A DNA stretch of 64,000 nucleotides from Terana coerulea (Eukaryota; Basidiomycota; Agaricomycetes; Polyporales; Phanerochaetaceae). How positions within the stretch are numbered: position 1 is the stretch's first letter; every line of letters begins with the position of its first letter. The notes under the pieces are model-generated. The model saw only the letters and a list, made by a program, of their open reading frames with translations. It was not told the origin of the DNA and did not search any database. Both the position numbers and the translations under genes were made by a program. Positions 32,365-42,527 of this stretch are shown here, piece after piece. The DNA lies in contig JAKOGH010000812.1 of assembly GCA_024811115.1 (NCBI GenBank), positions 1-64,000 of the forward strand, read 5' to 3'.

Positions 32365-35300
32365 CTACGCGAAGCCATGCGCGTACCGGGGCTCACGATG
32401 CCCAAGGAGGGGGAACGGCTGCATATCGCGGTCCCGGCCCCGGCGGTGCTCTTGCCCGTGACCATGGCCGCGATGAGGGTAGTGGTGATGGTAGAGCGCA
32501 CCGGGGACGAACAGCGCGCCGCGGTTGTTCGCGCTGCGCTCCTTGCGGCGCAGGTGCGTCGGCGCAGGGAACGGCTCGGGCAGGCCTATCTGGGGGCCGT
32601 CCGAGTAGAAGATCTTCGGCCGCCACTCCTCGCGCTCGTCCATGATGCACGAGTTCTTGAACTTCTCGACGAGGGCCTCCTTGCCTCTGCAGACAAACAC
32701 GGCGTGAGTGCGAGGACAAAGGAGGGGAACGAAGGACGTACTGATAGTTGGCGTAGCTCATTTGCAGCACCTTCTCGCTCGAGTACATGTTCCTGGACGC
32801 CGATGTCAATGCGCATCCATTGACGCCAGGACCAGAACGACTCACCACTTCACCCCAAGCTGCGTCTCCGCAAAGTGCAAGAGGTCCTCCACGGAGATGA
32901 AATTCACAAAGGCGTAGCCAACGTTGCACCCTAGTATACCGCACAATCAGTGTGACTCCTTGTATGCTGGACACCTCGAGGTGCTCACCATTTTGGAAAT
33001 CCATCCGGAGATACATGAAGTCGATGCGTCGGGGACAAACCCTACCAATGTAAGTCATCAGGTCCTGGTCGCTCATCTTGTTCGGGATGTTCTTGATCAT
33101 GACCGTCGTGCGCGTGTCCAGTCCCGCCTCGATGGCCTCGAGGTTCAGCTGGTTCTTCTCGCTAATCTGGCCCTTCTCGAGCGCGAGCTCGGCGCCGTCG
33201 AACGACGTGCTGGAAGGCGAGCGCAAGGGACCACGACGGTGACCATGCTTCGGGCCGTCATTCCTCCGCGGCATGTCGTACCCAGGGTACCTGCCGCTGG
33301 TGGAGGCACTATATTCTGCGTTAGAAGGAAAAGAGCGCGAGGCCGAGTGCTCGTTGGCTGGCCCAGAGGGCGGGTATACCCAATCGTCGGTAGAAGTGGT
33401 GAAGGCGGCGGCCCTGGGCATCCGGTACGTGTCGTAGCTTTCAAGCAGGGGATAGGGCGTCGAGTACTGGTATCCTGTCGGCTGGGCCATAAGGGGCGAC
33501 ACGGTGGGGGACATGACGGGGGACATGTACATGTTGCCGCCCAGCGGTGGTTGGTGGTAGGGCTGAGAAGGAGTGCTGCCAGTCCCGAAGGGGTCATGAG
33601 CGTACTGGTAGCTGGGCGAGGCTTCATGTTCGCTCCAAGACATGTTGGCATGACGCGAAGAGTCCAAACGCTGCCCGTGAACGGGGATCTGTTCAAAGTG
33701 GGCGCATACAGTCAACCATGGGGAATATGGAGGGCAGCGTGAACCTAGATGCTTACCTTGTCGAAGTCAAAGAGACCTTCATTTGCACTGGGATGCGTCG
33801 GAGAACGCGAGTCTCCTTGTTGTCCAAAACGCCACATGGCACCGTGGCGCGTCGGTGTAGGGCTATCGGGGGGCGGCAGAGGGATGGTAGACTTGGGCGG
33901 ACTGCTCAAGTCGAAGACGTTGCCTGCGGTCGTCGAGCTATAACTCATGAGAGGGAAGGGCTGTATCGGCTGCTCTTTCTCAAGCTGCTCGTCCTTCGGC
34001 TCCTCAAAGTCGCGAGCCCAGTGAACGTAAATGCGCTTGTCGGACATTACACGGCCATTGAGCTGCTGCATCGCGGTGGCGGCGTTGCTGCAGTCGTGGT
34101 AATCGACATAGAAAACCTGGGGCTCACCGCACGAGGCTAAGTCGCGGCCGCGAGTCTTGAGTGCAAGTGCTCGGACGAAATTTCGGTCGGCGGGTTTGAA
34201 CTCGGTCAGTGGCCCAAGCGACGTGAAGTAGCTCCGGATGCTGTCGGGCGCCAAAGGATATTTAGAGTATACTTCGACGAGGAGCTCGCTGTCGATACCA
34301 GCGAGCATCAGCTTCGGCACGCCAGCAATCTGTAATAGCATTAGGGCTCCATCTGTGTAGTAGTAGTTATATGGCGTTAAACCGACCTCGTCCAGAGAGT
34401 CCCGTTCCACAAAATCGACTGTCAACTGCGTTTCCCTGTCGATAGATTTTCCCTCATCGACCTTGCCACGATCGACTGTACCGTTCGTAGACACGGCGAG
34501 CTGACCGCCATTCTTACTCAACTCGCTGACGGTCTTCCCCTCTAAGCCATGAGCGGCCTTAATGGCGTCGCGTGGGTCGTAGAAGATAACGACCACAGAG
34601 CCTCGTGGCTGAACGCGGATGATATTCTTGATTTTGAGGACTCCAAGACGACGTATGATGTTACGGATGGTGGCCTCAGGAGTCTGTTGCGGCATATTGT
34701 TAATCTAGACGAGAGAACGACGGATCGTTACGACGGAGAAAAAGGACGAAAGAATAAAGGGCGTACCCGTAGCAGTCTGGATGCCTTCCCCCGTCCCACT
34801 TTTCCTTGACTACCTCGAAATCGCTGATGTCACCGAAGACCAGCTTCCTCTCGAACGTAGGTGTCGTAAGGTCTAACGAACCCATGCGTATGGTCAGGTC
34901 GTCCGAGGCAAGAGAGGGCTCGTTTCCGAGAGTGTCTCGCAGACCAGTACCGAGAGAACTTAGCCTCCTGAGATCCATAGTACTGAGCTTCTCCCAGGTC
35001 AACGGACTGCCGCCGTCCGGTGGCGTACTCGGGATGATGTCCCCATCACCGCCAAAATCGGAGTCAGTGGCGACAGTGGACGCAGAGTTGAAGGATGACG
35101 AAGGCGTGAGAGGCGGGGTAGCAAGCATTGCAGATGGCCGGCGAGGAGAACTGGAGAGCGTCCGCGGAGAGCTGGAAAAGCTGTCTTTGCGAGGAGAGTT
35201 TTGAACGGAAGCCAGCCCAGGAGCAGGGAAGCCGGAGAAATAATGCTTGGACTTGGGCGGCGGCGGCGTGTGAGGGGAGGAGGCGGCGAGGTCAAGTGGG

Positions 35301-35712
35301 TGGAGGTGGGGGCGAGAGCTGGATTGCCTGACTTCGGACGGCCTACATGAATAGTTAATTAGTGGCAATTGATGATATTCCAGGCCATGATGTGCGAAGC
35401 AAGTGGCTATATGCGCCTTCTTAGCGGATACGCCGGCATTGGATGCTAATTTCAAATATGCGCGCCTGCCACCCGCCGCCGAACGCGTAGTCGTGCACAG
35501 AGTCGCAAAGCAATGAGTGAAGAAAGATGGGACATACCAATCGTACGGTAGGGAAGGAGACGAGTTTACGCGTCCGTGAGGTGTCCGAGCCGACTCATAT
35601 CTCTCCGAAGACCTCTGGATTGAGAAGTTTGAGCAAAATCATAATCAGATGAGTGAGCACGCACCTCATCCTGGAACCGGGAGCTAGGGAACGGCACATT
35701 CTTAGTCTCCAT
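32365..35712 (-). CDS. mei2: Mei2-type RNA-binding protein, three RRMs
   Basis: ATG at 35710-35712 opens METKNVPFPSSRFQDE. Two short introns lead to a Ser/Pro-rich region and FERKLVFGDISDFEVV. RRM1 lies around NIIRRLGVLKIKNIIRV to SVVVIFYDPRDAIKA. RRM2 lies around SIRSYFTSLGPLTEF to YVDYHDCSNAATAM and KRIYVHWARDFEEP. After a Gly/Tyr/Pro-rich linker comes the diagnostic C-terminal Mei2 RRM: TTVMIKNIPNKMSDQDL, then RIDFMYLRMDFQNG, and across an intron NVGYAFVNFISVEDL, VLQMSYANYQG, KNSCIMDEREEWRPKIF. The stop is at 32365-32367. In fission yeast Mei2 binds meiRNA and drives entry into meiosis; plant and fungal relatives keep the third RRM best. No regulatory phosphosites were assigned. Confidence 0.92.
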
Positions 35713-38224
35713 CTTCCACCAGATTGTACAAAGCAAATCGAGCAACAGAGACGATAACTACGATGGAAGCGGATGGCTGTGGACAGCTTAGGTTGCGCGA
35801 GGCAGGGCTCGAGGCGACAAGCAAAAGCAAGAAAGTTTGACGGGAGAGATGGGAGCACAGAGACAAGAGGGGGTGACTGTTCGCGCCGCCGGGCGGGGGA
35901 TTATAACGAGAATTCGGGTGGGGTTCTAGACGAGGGCAATGTGACTGACTCGGGAGTGTTTCATTCGCTGTCTTGTCACAGAAATAAATAATCACACCCG
36001 CACGAAGTTCACGACCTGCCAGTGGGCGCTTCTCACCACGTTCAGCAGTCCGGTGTCCCTCTTGGTCTGCGCCGCGCGAATCCGGACACGAAGCCCACGT
36101 CACCCTGTCACGCGAAGCCGGGGTCTCTCTGCTGCGCCGCCCGCCCCATTTTCTGTGCGATTTTCCGGTCGGCCTGTGCGTACCATGATTCGTGAGGCGG
36201 GCGAGGGCCCGCACCGAGTACAGAGGGAGAGGCAGACAATGAGACAGCCAAGCCAGATCTGGTGAGGGAGGCAAGACGCCGTTAGCGTGAAACGGAGAAA
36301 CGCGCACGGGGATTGCCACGGCAACACCTGCGAACGAAGCGGACGCACCCACGCCACCGCGCTCGCGGCGATTCTCCCTTCCCACGTGTCGTGTTGCGGT
36401 GCATGGCGCCGTCATCGTGTTGCGGAGCGAGTCCCACGCCGGCGGTCCCCACCGTTCTTCGCCACCCAGAGGACGTCGGCGGGCGCCGCGACGGCGGCGG
36501 CGACGCTGCAGAGGGCTGCCCCATGCATGGTTATATGTTGCTCTGCACCGCGTGGTCCAGTGCACGATAGAGCCCCGGCCCTGTCAGGCCCTGGGGAACA
36601 CATCGCGCAGAAGGTGTCGCCGTGATGTGACGACCGTAAAGAAAAAGCCTGTTCGACTGCCTTTCCTGGGTCGGCACTCTCCGCGCCACAAAGCCCGTCG
36701 CGGCCGCTCAGCTTCCGAGCTTCCCACGGCAAGTCGGCCTCGTCGTCCCTTCAAGTTCGCCTTCTCGACGCAAGCCAGCCTCTCGCCAACGTCGAGCGCA
36801 ACCAGCTCGCCCCCATCGGCGCCCTTCAAGTTCGCCGAGCTTGTACGACCCTGAGAGATTGACTCACGATTAGCGACTGGAAATCAATGTGCGTCTAACA
36901 CCACGGCTCTAGTTGATGGAGTTCCTGGGACCCTGAGCAGTCTATGCGTGTTTTAGACATCCCCGCGTTCCACATCTATGGAACGTTACGTTACCTGTAT
37001 ACGAACGTCGGCCACGTGCCTTGGTATAATTGAGTTGAGATTTCCATCAAGTCGGGTCTTGCTGCGTAGATTCATTAAAGTGAGCTCGGCGAGCCTGAGC
37101 GATTCCGTCAAAACGTGAGAGTTAAGTGGATGATGGCACAGAACGAATCATCGTGTACTTGTGTTGGTGGATCGGTCACCACCAGTATGCTATGTACCGT
37201 GTATCTTCAGATCAACGATAGAGTTTCCTGTGTCATGCATGCCTATTTTGCCGATCAAGTCAAGGTGTAAACTCCGTGAACATGAGGCGCCAGAGCATTC
37301 TACAATAAATGGCATTGATCCAGGCCCTGGCAGTCCGCGAGGCCGAAAGACCCCGTCAATTCACTGCATTTTTTCAGTTTCACGCAAAATGCGGCCGAGC
37401 CTTTGGGCGGGAGAAGTGTGCACAATGAAAGGGACTAGACGAGTAGAGATCCCGCAAGCGAAGCCACGGTATCGATATTGTACTCGCATTAGAACCTCGT
37501 AGTGCACATGCCTTGCCCCGGGTGCGCATTTAGTGATGGGGATACAACACACGAGATCCGCCACAGTTCGCTTCCTCAGCCGCCGATCAAAAGTATGACG
37601 GTATTGCCGTGAAGTACGATTGGGCCCATGGAGCGCAAAATTCCGCGGTAAGTACAGTATACCACTACAGTATAGTGCATTGCATATGTATATGAAGCTT
37701 GAAGAACACTGTTACTGTAACAGGCCTGGTCGTATTTTCTACTCACTAGGCTGCATAAGTTCCCCGCAGGCTCTATTCTGGCGTTTTGGCCCGCCGGTGA
37801 GCATCCCTGCTAAAGTGCTCACAATTGCATGCTCATCGCTGTTTCACTCAAGCTTGGAGCGTCACCATAAGTGCATGGGTCCTGTAATTTCATCCGAGTC
37901 GGGGGTACTTTGGTCAATACAATAATAAGCCTTCTGCCTCTCCCTCGCGGTCACTGTATTTTACTTCCAACTACGAGGAGAGCCCAGCAAAGTACATACC
38001 TGGATGAAGTCCTAGCAGGATTGTACGATCCAGTAACCACAACATCGACGTGCCCATCACCACCCTCTCACGTGCAGTCGCTCGTATCATCTATACTCAC
38101 AAGTTCGTCCGTGCTGAGATCTCTAAACGCAATGAGCTTCGACCAAACTCATGCATAATGCAACGCTAGTACAGCGCAGCTCCTACAGGACATTCACGTG
38201 GTTGGTACACAAAACCATGTAAGG
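35713..38224. other. Long region upstream of mei2
   Basis: 2.5 kb lie between the mei2 start and the QRI7 stop codon. The first 1.2 kb is GC-rich with long overlapping open frames that lack any recognisable protein; an open frame near 36.6-36.85 kb repeats PFKFA twice. The rest is ordinary AT-balanced sequence. It may be an extended mei2 control region, a long 5' UTR or a transcript that I cannot identify. Confidence 0.4.
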
Positions 38225-39923
38225 CTACCGCATCAAACTCGATGCCATCCCAGCTTTAACCTCAGCAGCCTTTCTATCTGCCTCTGCGAATATTATTAGT
38301 ATACCGTCAACCATGTATAATTCTGTCGAGAACGTACCTAATTCTTCCTTGTATTCATCAAGGTTCCATTTTGGCTTCGTCAATTTGTCTTGCGAGTCGC
38401 ATTCCCCTCGTGCGAATCGATGCATCGCTGCCCAAGCAATCATAACTGCATTGTCTAGAGATGGCGTGTAAGTCGTGCTGTTCTACAACATGTTATGTGT
38501 GCGCACCTGTACACAAATGGACCGGGGGAAAGCAAGATTCATTCGCTTCTCCGGCTGCGGCCTGAATTCGTCAAGTACATGTCGCAGCCTGCACCATTCC
38601 CCTTCAACGAGCATACGCCAGAAATCCAAGATGGTACGTACCTCTGCCGCAGATACTGATTGCTCGCTACCCCGCCACTCACCACCACATCCTGCACCCG
38701 TACACCCGAGCCCTCCAGCTTCTCCATGCCCATCACCAGCTTCCGCTCAAGCTGCCTCACCGCGCCCGCCTGGAACGCCTCCGCCAGCCTGCGCCGCATC
38801 GCAAGTCCGATACGGCCGACACCGCCCTGCCGTCGTACAAAGATTTCCACGACGCTCTGCAGGCCGCCGTACGAGAACTCAAGGCGAGCCGGCACAGGCA
38901 CAGACATCGCCGGCATGTCGTATACACACGCGCCGTCATCTATGTCTGCGTCGCTTGGCACGGCCCACTGCGCGGCCTCAGGGGCTGCAACAAGCGCCTC
39001 AAGGGCGGCGCCGTACCCCAGCGCGGTCGGCCGCAGCCCCAGCATGGTGGCGACGTGGTCGAAGGCGCGCCCGATGCTCGTGTCATGTGAGGTCGCTAGT
39101 AGCTGGAAATCGTCGTGCGACTTGGCGAGCAGGAGCATCGTGTGCCCGCCTGAGACGAGAAGCGTGACGAATGGAAATTGCGGTGGTGGGCCTGGGAGGA
39201 GAGGAGTGTCGGGGATGGTATCTGGGCTGCCGTTTTGTGGATGTGACGCGTACAGAGTAGGTATCAGGGCCGTGAGCGCGTGAGCTTGCTTCACAGAGTT
39301 CTGTTAGCACTGAAGAGGGCAGAGCGAAACGTGTCGCACCATATGATGCACGCCTACGAATGGTTTGCCGTGTACTGCTGCTAAGGTCCTAGCAATAGGA
39401 CCGCCCACACTAAGGCACCCACCCATCCCTGCCATTGCACATGAAAACGCAGTGATAATTGACAGCGGGCGGGACGTACCTGGTCCTCGCGTGTACGCAA
39501 CCCCATCTATGCTCGGCATATCCTTCCCTGCTTCATCGAGAGCTCTTCTTATTGCTCTTGGCTACAGGTTCTCATAAACTCCCGCAGACCACGTTCGTGG
39601 AAGGTGCATACCAAATTCTTCTGGTGGGCTTTCAGCGCAACAAGCGGCTCTATACCCTTATACGCTTCGAGCCTGCACGAGCTACCATCAGCAATACGCA
39701 CTAAGCATTCAAGCACAAACGATATCATCTTCACCTACTCTGCTAGCTGCTTCACCACCACATTCGAGAGTATTCGACCCTCCGAGGTGACGACCGCGGC
39801 GCATGTGTCGTCGGCGGAGCACTCAATGCCCAAGACCGAGAACCATCGTTTCGACTGCTGTAGGAACCCTCGCTTGGTAGTGGCAGCGAGTACGGAATGC
39901 TTTGAGATACGAGAAACGAGCAT
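38225..39923 (-). CDS. QRI7: QRI7/OSGEPL1, mitochondrial tRNA t6A threonylcarbamoyltransferase
   Basis: ATG at 39921-39923 begins MLVSRISKHSVLAATTKRG, a basic, Ser-rich mitochondrial presequence. The ASKHA ATPase core then starts VLGIECSADDTCAAV. It is followed by GVAYTRGPGTSRPLSI, the metal-binding pair VHHM across an intron to QAHALTALI, FPFVTLLVSGGHTMLLLA, DTSIGRAFDHVATMLGL, LEFSYGGLQSVVEIF and VVVSGGVASNQYLR. The nucleotide-site aspartate lies in LPLDNAVMIAWAAM. The last exon ends AEVKAGMASSLMR. The enzyme transfers threonylcarbamoyl to A37 of mitochondrial ANN-decoding tRNAs. The presequence separates it from cytosolic Kae1. All key motifs are present. Confidence 0.93.
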
Positions 39924-40454
39924 ACACCCGATAATGTCGACGAGAGTGGGCGCGAGGTTGCAAATCCGAGCTCGAAAGCAGACGGTTGGTCTACGTGCTT
40001 TGAGCGCTTAATGTACGGATCAAAGCGTGCACCGACACCTGAATTTGGGAAGTCTGAAGGTTGGTGAACATCCAGCACATCACTTGATAGTCAGCGACGG
40101 ACGAATACAAGTAGGGCGACAACGTGTGCCTGGCGAGTGCACAAAAGACTGATAGAAATACTAGAGCAGGCAAATGGGCCTTCACCGTTGAGGTAGTCTT
40201 GTCTGATCAAGACGTAGAAGCTTATGCCAGGGAGTGCACTTAGTGAACAAGCCATTATCTACGCGCTATGCCCCTGTGCGAGGTACATTATGTGTGATTT
40301 ATAAGACCCTCATATGCAGCACAGAGAGGCATACAAATGGCTATATACGCACGAAGTACCTGACGAGGCAACAAAAGAGCAGACGGGCTCCTACACCGAA
40401 TCTTCAAGCGTCTCCGATCGGCGCCTGCGTCCACTGGTAACTCCGCTCTGACGC
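39924..40454. other. QRI7 promoter region
   Basis: No supported gene. It lies between the QRI7 start codon and the left edge of the duplicated ABM block. Confidence 0.4.
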
Positions 40455-40689
40455 TGTGTGGGGAATATACGCAGTGCGGGAGTTCGGGCAGCGGAGTGGC
40501 GCTGATGGTCGTCGGTCTGCAGCGTACTGGCGGTTTACTCACATCAATCCTGGGCCAACGAACTCGACATCGACGCTCGAGTCAGTGTGGGCTTGCACGC
40601 CGGCGGCCTACTCCGAATCGCGCGTTAAGTCCTATGATCCTGATGGTGGACAGGTCAATATCGCTCGACGTGGCAGCGCTGTGATTTCG

Positions 40690-40860
40690 TGACTGCAAGG
40701 GCATGAGCAACCGGTGATTGGAGGTCTGAATGAGGCGAGAGGCGACTTCACATACCTCTGATCCTGTTCATTGCAGACGTGCCATTGGTCGAAGTGATGG
40801 AGTGCTGCGTTCCATGACTGCAAGTGCATGAGCAAATAGCGATTGTCAACCTGCATGAGG
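40690..40860. repeat. Two upstream modules of ABM copy 3
   Basis: Segments at 40690-40739 and 40813-40860 both contain gactgcaag-gcatgagcaa and a spaced gattg, and end tgaggc or catgagg. They pair with the modules at 24787-24959. Confidence 0.55.
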
Positions 40861-40870
40861 CAAGGGGCAT

Positions 40871-40902
40871 ACCTTAGTAGGGCTTGACCTTAGTAGGGCT
40901 TG
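40871..40902. repeat. Perfect 16 bp tandem duplication
   Basis: ACCTTAGTAGGGCTTG occurs twice back to back (40871-40886 and 40887-40902). Copy 2 has only one, so this is a recent local duplication in the promoter of copy 3. Confidence 0.85.
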
Positions 40903-40951
40903 CTGATCCGCCTCGTCAATACGCGACGGTGGATTTCGACGAGCTTCAGGG

Positions 40952-40958
40952 TATAAAA
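40952..40958 (+). promoter_or_regulatory. TATA box of ABM copy 3
   Basis: TATAAAA, 89 bases upstream of the start codon and conserved in position with copies 1 and 2. Confidence 0.65.
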
Positions 40959-41046
40959 GCCGTCTTGAAAGGTGAGAGCAGCACCAAATTGCACTCTCAT
41001 CGCAGCATACCGAGCCTCATATCCAGTACTTCCTCCCGCACTTCCA

Positions 41047-41837
41047 ATGCCTTACATCTACGACATCGCCCGGGTTGTTGCGACCGACGCCTACAAGAAC
41101 GACCCGAGTGTCCTTAACGAGTCCACTGAAATGGCCATCAAGGCTGATGGACTCTTAGGGTAAGCCGGTGAATACATATACAGAAGCTGTGTACTCACCT
41201 GGTTGCTTGTAGCGTGTGGCATGGTCTCGAGATCCAAGACCCCGAACTACTTGTGGCTTGTTGTCGGTACGGTGCCCAGTGGGTTTCTCCTTAACTTACA
41301 AACTTAACGCTCATGGTCCAGCATGGGAGAGCGTCGCCAAGCACAAGGTCCTGCAGACCTCAGACATCTTTTCAACCATCACAGCCGCCCTGGCGAAGGC
41401 CACCTCCGCCACCGACTTCGTCTCTCATGTTTCCTATGACGGTCCGCTCGAGACGGCCTTGAACGCCCCGGTCACCGAGTTTGTGCGGTCCGTCGTGAAG
41501 CCGGGCATCGACCGCGCCGAGCTTCTGAAGCAGGCCAAGCAGTTCGTCGCCCAGATGTACAGCGACCTCCCGAATGAGGTCTTCCCCGGCGAGGTCGGCG
41601 AAGCCATCGAATACGATAACCAGATCGTGACGTGCCTTGGATGGCACAGCTTGGAGGTATGCCAAAGTTTTCATTCTTGATGTTCGAGACATTGACCGTT
41701 GTTTTCGTTTTTCCTAGAGATTTGAGAGCGAGCTTCCGAAGGCAGCTGGGACAATGGCGCTGGCCGGCCCACTCAGGGAGAAGGTCGCTGAATCCCACCT
41801 GAAGCATGCCAAGTTGACGAAGTACGTCAGCAACTGA
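41047..41837 (+). CDS. ABM-like dimeric alpha-beta barrel protein, copy 3 (one-base frame change)
   Basis: This is the best-preserved of three paralogues. The exons are 41047-41159 (MPYIYDIARVVATDAYKND to GLLG), 41213-41266 (VWHGLEIQD), 41322 to about 41655 (AWESVAKHKVLQTSDIF to IVTCLGWHSLE), and a last exon RFESELPKAAGTMALAG to KHAKLTKYVSN with TGA at 41835-41837. The W-ES-HK and H-second-repeat pattern, with two half-domains (APVTEFVR in the middle), resembles fungal ABM-domain proteins, small cytosolic beta-barrel dimers, mostly uncharacterised. Compared with copies 1 and 2 there is one extra G at 41244 (GACCCCGAAC where copy 2 has GACCCCAAC). This shifts exon 2 and prevents a clean join to exon 3. 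Either the gene is newly dead or the base is an error. Confidence 0.68.
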
Positions 41838-42043
41838 GGGCGGGATAGAGGATTGGGCGTACTTTGTGTGCTTCCCTGCTGTAACATAATCTCTTGGTTT
41901 CAAACACGCACCACTCACGCTACTTTCAGGCTGGTTCACGGGTGCATACACGGCACGTAGAGTCGGCACATATTCTATCACGGTATCCTTTGCATTGTGA
42001 CGTTTTGGAACAAGAGAAGAGATCATAATTACTAAGTAATGAG

Positions 42044-42527
42044 TTACAGCTGTTTCGGGTTATGATGAGAAGCGCCGTTTTTTCTCGCGCGCGAGGACCT
42101 TCCCAAAATGGTAACTTCCGACTCCCTGCCGCAGCCTGTTGCACGCACCGTCCCTTCAATATTGCCTGGAACATGCTGATACTACAAATATGACTTCTAT
42201 GAGCATGTGTTATGTATTTTATTTTATTTTCCCTGCACATGAGTCTCGTGCTCGCTGCAAATCCAGTCAATTGCACATTTTGCCCTACTTGTACACAACT
42301 CAGGTTCTGGCCGCGTCAGATTGGCGCTTTTGCCAGTTCTGGTTATACAAGGATGACGCGTACATATGCCCGAGAACCTTCCCAGCATTTTGGCACTCGC
42401 TACAAACACTGTTCCCGAGATGTGCACAGTCCAGTCGGAAGGCAAGAGTTGGAAGATTCCTTTTTGGGAAGGTCCTCGCGCGCGAGAAAAAAAAGGCGCT
42501 TCTCATTAGAACCCGAAACAGCTGTAA
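42044..42527. mobile_element. MITE with long terminal inverted repeats, 484 bp
   Basis: The two ends pair for about 68 bases at roughly 90 percent, starting TTACAGCTGTTTCGGGTT, then a T run, CTCGCGCGCGAGGACC and TTCCCAAAA. Weaker pairing continues inward to about 95 bases. There is no transposase ORF. The flanks read agtaatgag on the left and agtatgaag on the right, an imperfect 9 bp direct repeat, which with such long TIRs would fit a Mutator-like origin. It lies about 30 bases from the right edge of the ABM duplication block. Confidence 0.82.

Larger units (their letters stand above)
40455..42010 (+). repeat. Duplicated ABM block, copy 3
   Basis: It matches 22940-25190 in inverted orientation across upstream, gene and downstream sequence. 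Shared upstream landmarks include gcgtactggcggtttactcac against gcgtactgacggtttactcac. The edges were judged by eye. Confidence 0.7.

Noticed and set aside
32924..33742. 272-codon plus-strand frame
   Set aside because: It lies opposite the conserved third RRM and linker of Mei2, and its sequence has no domain character.
35720..35735. ACAAAG core upstream of mei2 as a possible Ste11-like HMG-box site
   Set aside because: A single short match that does not fit the full fission yeast consensus and is expected by chance.
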